A stretch of DNA of 64,000 bases from Streptomyces sp. ISL-100 (GTDB lineage Bacteria; Actinomycetota; Actinomycetes; Streptomycetales; Streptomycetaceae): NCBI RefSeq assembly GCF_018614615.1, contig NZ_JAGGOK010000041.1, positions 1 through 64,000 of the forward strand. The letters are read 5' to 3'. Position numbers and translations under genes: made by a program. The notes beneath the pieces were generated by a model. It worked only from the letters and a program-made list of their open reading frames with translations. It was not told the DNA's origin and ran no database searches. Positions 60,175-64,000 of the stretch are shown here, in pieces. Each line of letters begins with the position of its first letter. The first letter of the stretch is position 1.

Positions 60175-60180
60175 TAAAGT
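60175..60180 (+). promoter_or_regulatory. -10 element of a leaderless sseB mRNA
   Basis: TAAAGT ends 6 nt before the GTG at 60187, and no Shine-Dalgarno is present, so translation is probably leaderless. No clear -35 is visible. Confidence 0.45.
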
Positions 60181-60186
60181 CGTCCC

Positions 60187-60963
60187 GTGGACTACCCCGA
60201 CTTCCCCGTACCCGCCCACCCGCACGGCGGCAACGGCTGGCCCGGCAACGAGCTCGAAGAGGTGCTCGGTGCCTCGCTCGGCAACCCCGCGGCGGGCGGC
60301 CGCATCGTCGAGGTGCTCGGCCGCAGTCAGGTGTGGGTGCCGCTGCCGGCCGGCGGCGGGCCCGAGGCGCCGAACCTCGATCTGCCCACCGTGGACATCC
60401 ACGGCGAGGCGTACGTCCCCGTGTACAGCTCCGAGGAGCAGCTGCGCCAGTGCGCCGGCCCGCACATGTCCTTCGCCGTGGCGCCCGCCCGCGAGTTCGC
60501 CCGCGGCCTGCCGCCGCAGCTCGGCATCGCGGTGAACCCGGACGGAGCGGTCGGTGTGCCGCTGCCGCCGCCCGCCGTCGCCGAGCTCTGCCGGGCCGGG
60601 CGTACGCCGCTGGACGGGCCGGCCAGTGGTGGCAGGGTGCGGCTCTTCGAGCCGGACTGGCAGGAGGAGCCGGTTGATTTCCTCTCCGCCGCCGCCGGGG
60701 AATTCCAGGAGAGCGGCGTCGTGCTGACCGCCCGTCGGGCGCTCGCGAGCATCGAGGGCGAGTCCCCGACGCTGTTCGTCGGCGTACAGCTGTCCTCCTG
60801 GGAGGGCGCGGACCGCAATGCCCCGATGGACGCCCTCGGCCGGGCGCTCGGCCGCGTCCAGGTGCCCTGGCAGGTCAACCTGGTGTTGCTGGACGTGGCG
60901 GCCCAGGACCCCGTCGCCGGCTGGATGCTGGAGAGGGTGCGGCCCTTCTACACACGCGCCTGA
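60187..60963 (+). CDS. SseB family protein
   Basis: A 258-residue protein with an SseB N-terminal domain (NELEEVLGASLGNPAAGGRIVEVLGRSQVWVPL) and an SseB_C domain (about residues 160-255, with LFVGVQLSSWEG). No signal peptide or membrane segment. SseB-fold proteins serve as enhanced-serine-sensitivity factors in enterobacteria and as accessory proteins in type VII secretion contexts; function in streptomycetes is unknown. GTG at 60187 is 6 nt after a -10-like TAAAGT. The next gene is a second SseB protein, so they may act together. Confidence 0.85.
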   Translation: MDYPDFPVPAHPHGGNGWPGNELEEVLGASLGNPAAGGRIVEVLGRSQVWVPLPAGGGPEAPNLDLPTVDIHGEAYVPVYSSEEQLRQCAGPHMSFAVAPAREFARGLPPQLGIAVNPDGAVGVPLPPPAVAELCRAGRTPLDGPASGGRVRLFEPDWQEEPVDFLSAAAGEFQESGVVLTARRALASIEGESPTLFVGVQLSSWEGADRNAPMDALGRALGRVQVPWQVNLVLLDVAAQDPVAGWMLERVRPFYTRA

Positions 60964-61046
60964 CTCGTGCTCTGTGTCAGTGCTGCCGCTTAAGCTGAAG
61001 CAAACACGTGAAGCAACACGGTGGATCGAAGAGGGGCGGGACCAGG

Positions 61047-61850
61047 GTGAGCGCGTCAGGCACTGCGGCGGCCGGGCAGGTCGAGCACTTGCTGCGCCAG
61101 GTGACGCCCGGGCGGTACGACGCGTACGAGGCGCTGCTGCGTGCCATCGCCGACCCGGCCGACGGCAAGGTCTGGATGCTGCTCTGGCACGGCCAGGCGG
61201 GGTCCCCCGACGCCCAGTACGGGAACATGGAGATCGACGGCCTCGGTTACGCCCCGTGCGTCACCTCCGCCCAGGAGCTCGCCGCCAGCGGCTGGAGCCG
61301 GGCGTACGAAGTGGTCACCGGGCGGGACCTGGCACGCGCGCTCTTTCCCGACCGCTGGGGTATCTGGCTGAATCCGCACGCCCCGGGCGGCGGCGTCGGC
61401 ATCCCCTGGCTCGATCTGCGGCGTATCGCGACCGGGCTCGACCGGATGCCCGCCGGGCCGCTGCGGCTGTCCGAACCCGCCATCGAGATCCCCCAGTTCT
61501 ACGCACTGCTCACGCAGAACGCCCACCGTACGCCCGCCGTCCGCGCCCTGCGCCGTGCCTGGGTGCAGCCGGCGCTCGGGGCGCCGTATCTGGCCATCGG
61601 ACTCGATCTCTACGACACGAGTCAGCAGTCCGTCGACGCGGTGCGCGCGATGATGCAGCAGTCGATCGGTGTGGTCCCCGAGGGCCTGCCCGTGTCCACC
61701 GTCGCGATGTCCGACGAGTACGACCCGGTCTCCATGTGGCTGCGCGCCAACGCCCGCCCGTTCTACGACCGCGACGCGCATGCGGCACCCGCCGCACCCT
61801 CCTCCGCCGCCCAGGGCGGCTACGGCTACCCGGCGCCGCGCGCCTACTGA
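61047..61850 (+). CDS. SseB family protein, second gene
   Basis: A 267-residue protein that shares the SseB layout: QVEHLLRQVTPGRYDAYEALLRAIAD, then EIDGLGYAPCVTSAQELAASGW, LARALFPDRWGIWLNPHAPGGGVGIPW in the N-terminal domain, and a C-terminal domain ending in VSMWLRANARPFYDRD, which parallels the MLERVRPFY ending of the first gene. A Gly/Ala/Pro tail follows. GTG at 61047 has GAGGGG about 12 nt upstream; GTG at 61008 is an alternative. Role unknown. Confidence 0.83.
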   Translation: MSASGTAAAGQVEHLLRQVTPGRYDAYEALLRAIADPADGKVWMLLWHGQAGSPDAQYGNMEIDGLGYAPCVTSAQELAASGWSRAYEVVTGRDLARALFPDRWGIWLNPHAPGGGVGIPWLDLRRIATGLDRMPAGPLRLSEPAIEIPQFYALLTQNAHRTPAVRALRRAWVQPALGAPYLAIGLDLYDTSQQSVDAVRAMMQQSIGVVPEGLPVSTVAMSDEYDPVSMWLRANARPFYDRDAHAAPAAPSSAAQGGYGYPAPRAY

Positions 61851-62248
61851 GGCGCCCCCTCGACGGGCATCGATAGCCCAATTCTGCGGGCTATAACGCC
61901 CGTTGGGCGGCATGTCCGTTCTGATGCAATAGGCAGCTTCTGATCCGCTGAGCCGATCACGGCGTCCGGATAACGGAAGACCACAGGCCACATCACGGTT
62001 ACGCATCCATTGCCCGCCAGGGCTGGCGGGTGATCGCGCGCTCATTGAAGACTCCCGCAACAAGGAACGTCGGTCCTGTGTACGACCCGCTTTCCCCGTA
62101 AGCAACTGCGTTTGTCCTAGCACCTTCTGCACCTTCTGCAGCTTCTGCAGCTTTCTGCACCACTTGCACCTGCGATGCGATTAAGCCGCTACAGCGGCAG
62201 GCGCGGGCCGACCACCCGTCGGCCGAGCCGAGAGGGGTCCCCACCACG
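61851..62248. other. 398-bp intergenic region with CTTCTGCA tandem repeat
   Basis: No coding frame is supported. A small hairpin CCCGCCA-GGGC-TGGCGGG lies at 62013-62030. At about 62122-62160, CTTCTGCA-type units recur four times with 9-10 bp spacing. The region probably holds the promoter of the transporter operon, and the terminator of the SseB gene may lie near 61860-61900. GAGAGGGG lies about 10 nt before the ATG at 62249. Confidence 0.45.
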
Positions 62249-63247
62249 ATGACGGCACCACTGCACGACACGAGCGCGGCAGAGACCGCGGCCGTTGACG
62301 TCGCGGCCGATGTTCCGGCGAAAGCCATCGAAGGCCGCTCGCCCTGGAAGATCGCATGGGTGCGTCTGAAGCGCGACAAGGTGGCGCTGGCCGGCGGCGT
62401 CGTCGTGTTGTTCCTGATCCTGGTCGCGGTGTTCGCGCCCTTGATCGTCAGCGCGCTCGGTCATCCACCGAACGACTTCCACGAGGACAAGATCGACCCG
62501 CTGTTCGGTACACCGATCGGCAGCTGGGGCGGCATGAGCTCCGACTTCCTGCTGGGAGTCGAACCGGTCAACGGCCGTGACGTGTTCAGCCGCCTCGTGT
62601 ACGGCGCCCGGATCTCGCTGCTGGTCGCCTTCCTCGCGGCCGTCTTCGCCGTCGTGCTCGGCACGGTCTTCGGGATCATCGCCGGTTACTTCGGCGGCTG
62701 GGTCGACGCGGCGATCAGCCGGGTGATGGACGTACTGCTGGCCTTCCCGCAGCTCCTGTTCATCATCGCACTGGTCTCGGTACTGCCCAACTCCCTCTGG
62801 GGATTCAGCGGTTCCGGCGTGCGCATCGGCGCGCTGATCGTCGTCATCGGCTTCTTCGGATGGCCGTACGTGGGCCGGATCGTCCGCGGCCAGACGCTCT
62901 CCCTCAGGGAGCGCGAGTACGTCGAGGCGGCACGCAGCCTCGGCGCGGGCCGCGCGTACATCCTCTTCAAGGAGCTGCTGCCCAACCTGGTGGCGCCGAT
63001 CACCGTCTACACGACGCTGATGATCCCGACCAACGTCCTCAGCGAGGCCGCGCTCAGCTTCCTGGGCGCCGGAGTCAAGCCGCCCACCGCCTCCTGGGGG
63101 CAGATGCTCTCCAAGGCCAAGGAGTACTACGAGGCGGACCCGATGTTCATGATCGCGCCCGGCGTGGCCATCTTCATCACCGTCCTGGCCTTCAACCTCT
63201 TCGGCGACGGCGTGCGTGACGCGCTGGACCCGAAGGGCTCCCGCTGA
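62249..63247 (+). CDS. oligopeptide/dipeptide ABC transporter permease (DppC/OppC type)
   Basis: A 332-residue inner-membrane permease with an N-terminal OppC_N segment (SPWKIAWVRLKRDKVALAGG) and five or six further membrane helices. The EAA motif that contacts the ATPase is EYVEAARSLGAGRAYILFKELLPN. A 36-residue acidic cytoplasmic tail precedes the first helix. It is followed 117 bp later by a substrate-binding lipoprotein. The partner permease (OppB/DppB) and ATPases are not upstream, so they should lie downstream of the window. Confidence 0.93.
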   Translation: MTAPLHDTSAAETAAVDVAADVPAKAIEGRSPWKIAWVRLKRDKVALAGGVVVLFLILVAVFAPLIVSALGHPPNDFHEDKIDPLFGTPIGSWGGMSSDFLLGVEPVNGRDVFSRLVYGARISLLVAFLAAVFAVVLGTVFGIIAGYFGGWVDAAISRVMDVLLAFPQLLFIIALVSVLPNSLWGFSGSGVRIGALIVVIGFFGWPYVGRIVRGQTLSLREREYVEAARSLGAGRAYILFKELLPNLVAPITVYTTLMIPTNVLSEAALSFLGAGVKPPTASWGQMLSKAKEYYEADPMFMIAPGVAIFITVLAFNLFGDGVRDALDPKGSR

Positions 63248-63363
63248 CCGTACGTCCCGTACCACCCACAAGTTCCCACGCGCCGCCCCTGCCGATGTGT
63301 CAGGAGGCCACCCAAACCGTCGGTCCTGCCAAGGACCGTCACTCTCACGGAGGTTGCGAGATC

Positions 63364-64000
63364 GTGACAACCAACAGTTCTTCCAGGCGACGGCTCGCCG
63401 CAAGCGCGGCGCTCGTTGTCGCCGCGCTCGTCGGAACCGCGGCCTGCGGTGGCGGAGGCAAGGACGACGGAGCCGACGGCAAGGGCAAGGCCCCTGGCTT
63501 CAACGCCGCCGTCGGCAAGATCGCGAACCCTTCGGACAAGAAGGGCGGCACGATCAAGTTCATCGGTACGCAGGACTCCGACTCGTGGGACCCGCAGCGC
63601 GGTTACTACGGCTTCATGTGGGACTTCGCCCGCTACTACACGCGCCAGCTGATCACCTTCAAACCGGTCCCGGGCACCGAGTCCACCGAGCTCGTCGCGG
63701 ACATGGCGACCGACACGGGTCAGGTCTCCGCGGACAAGAAGACGTACACCTTCAAGCTGAAGGAAGGCGTCAACTGGGAGGACGGCAAGCCCGTCACCTC
63801 CAAGGACATCAAGTACGGCATCGAGCGCATCTGGGCGCAGGACAAGATCTCCGGCGGCCCGATCTACCTGCAGCAGGTCCTGGACCCGAAGAAGGAGTAC
63901 CAGGGCCCGTACAAGGACAAGTCGGCCGACAAGCTGGGCCTGAAGGCCATCGAGACGCCGGACGACAAGACCATCGTCTTCAAGCTGCCGAAGCCCAACG
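63364..64000 (+). CDS. peptide ABC transporter substrate-binding lipoprotein (SBP_bac_5), 5' part
   Basis: The first 212 codons of an extracellular peptide-binding lipoprotein; the gene runs off the window edge. The signal peptide ends in a lipobox-like GTAAC with the Cys at about residue 28, followed by a Gly/Asp/Lys linker. The mature N-terminus has GGTIKFIGTQDSDSWDPQRGYYGFMWDFARYY, LITFKPVPG and the family segment YTFKLKEGVNWEDGKPVTSKDIKYGIERI. GTG at 63364 has GGAGG about 9 nt upstream. It is the binding protein for the preceding permease; peptide or lipopeptide substrate inferred. Confidence 0.93.
   Translation, partial: MTTNSSSRRRLAASAALVVAALVGTAACGGGGKDDGADGKGKAPGFNAAVGKIANPSDKKGGTIKFIGTQDSDSWDPQRGYYGFMWDFARYYTRQLITFKPVPGTESTELVADMATDTGQVSADKKTYTFKLKEGVNWEDGKPVTSKDIKYGIERIWAQDKISGGPIYLQQVLDPKKEYQGPYKDKSADKLGLKAIETPDDKTIVFKLPKPN

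Noticed and set aside
62122..62160. CTTCTGCA units considered as a CRISPR or small repeat array
   Set aside because: Units are 8-10 bp and contiguous, with no spacers; not a CRISPR.

Overview
The window is a high-GC actinobacterial chromosome segment, almost certainly from a Streptomyces. The signs are strongly GC-biased third codon positions, frequent GTG/TTG starts, several promoters sitting 6-8 nt from the start codon (leaderless mRNAs), actinomycete-type families (HelD, GlgE, DUF574 methyltransferase, SseB pair, CabB-type EF-hand protein) and a gene order that matches, from memory, the S. coelicolor SCO5437-SCO5477 region. I see no tRNA, rRNA, CRISPR array, IS element or replication origin.

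Layout. 1-1.1 kb: 3' end of a Rossmann oxidoreductase, then a MerR regulator-thioredoxin operon behind a MerR-type promoter. 1.3-3.6 kb: a HelD-type RNA polymerase recycling helicase. 3.6-12.2 kb (minus): the GlgE alpha-glucan operon glgE-treS-maltokinase-glgB. 12.5-22 kb: an accessory stretch holding a secreted subtilisin, an NmrA/AraC divergent pair and an oxygenase cassette (HpaB-type flavin monooxygenase, DHA2 exporter, PrnB homologue, PhzS-like FAD monooxygenase). 22-24.7 kb: glgP. 24.8-33 kb (minus): an M4 metalloprotease, a heterodimeric ABC exporter and glgX. 33.4-36 kb: two tandem L,D-transpeptidase lipoproteins. 36-42 kb: enoyl-CoA hydratase, an anti-sigma-like ATPase, an aberrant NodB protein coupled to a beta-propeller lipoprotein, a CYP121-family P450 and a CabB-type EF-hand protein. 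42-49.5 kb: PadR, 2,4-dienoyl-CoA reductase, MerR, a SulP transporter, a beta-lactamase-fold hydrolase, TerD and a GNAT enzyme. 49.6-51.3 kb: an OlsB/OlsA-like pair for ornithine lipid. 51.3-54.6 kb: TetR, an APC permease and a DUF574 methyltransferase. 54.7-59.3 kb (minus): sdaA and gcvT-gcvH-glyA behind a tandem glycine riboswitch. 59.4-64 kb: a P-loop kinase, two SseB proteins and the start of an oligopeptide ABC transporter locus.

Functional themes. The glycan genes form a nearly complete GlgE pathway. TreS and maltokinase turn trehalose into maltose 1-phosphate, GlgE polymerises it, GlgB branches the product, and GlgP and GlgX degrade it. The gcv/glyA/sdaA set converts glycine through serine to pyruvate and is switched by glycine.

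The two most notable signals are in secondary metabolism. One is the PrnB-family haem enzyme at 19.4-20.6 kb, set among two flavin monooxygenases and an exporter but with no tryptophan halogenase. The other is a P450 at 40.1-41.3 kb that aligns end to end with Mycobacterium tuberculosis CYP121 (mycocyclosin synthase) but has no cyclodipeptide synthase beside it. Homology statements come from reading the translated sequence against remembered family sequences; no database search was run.
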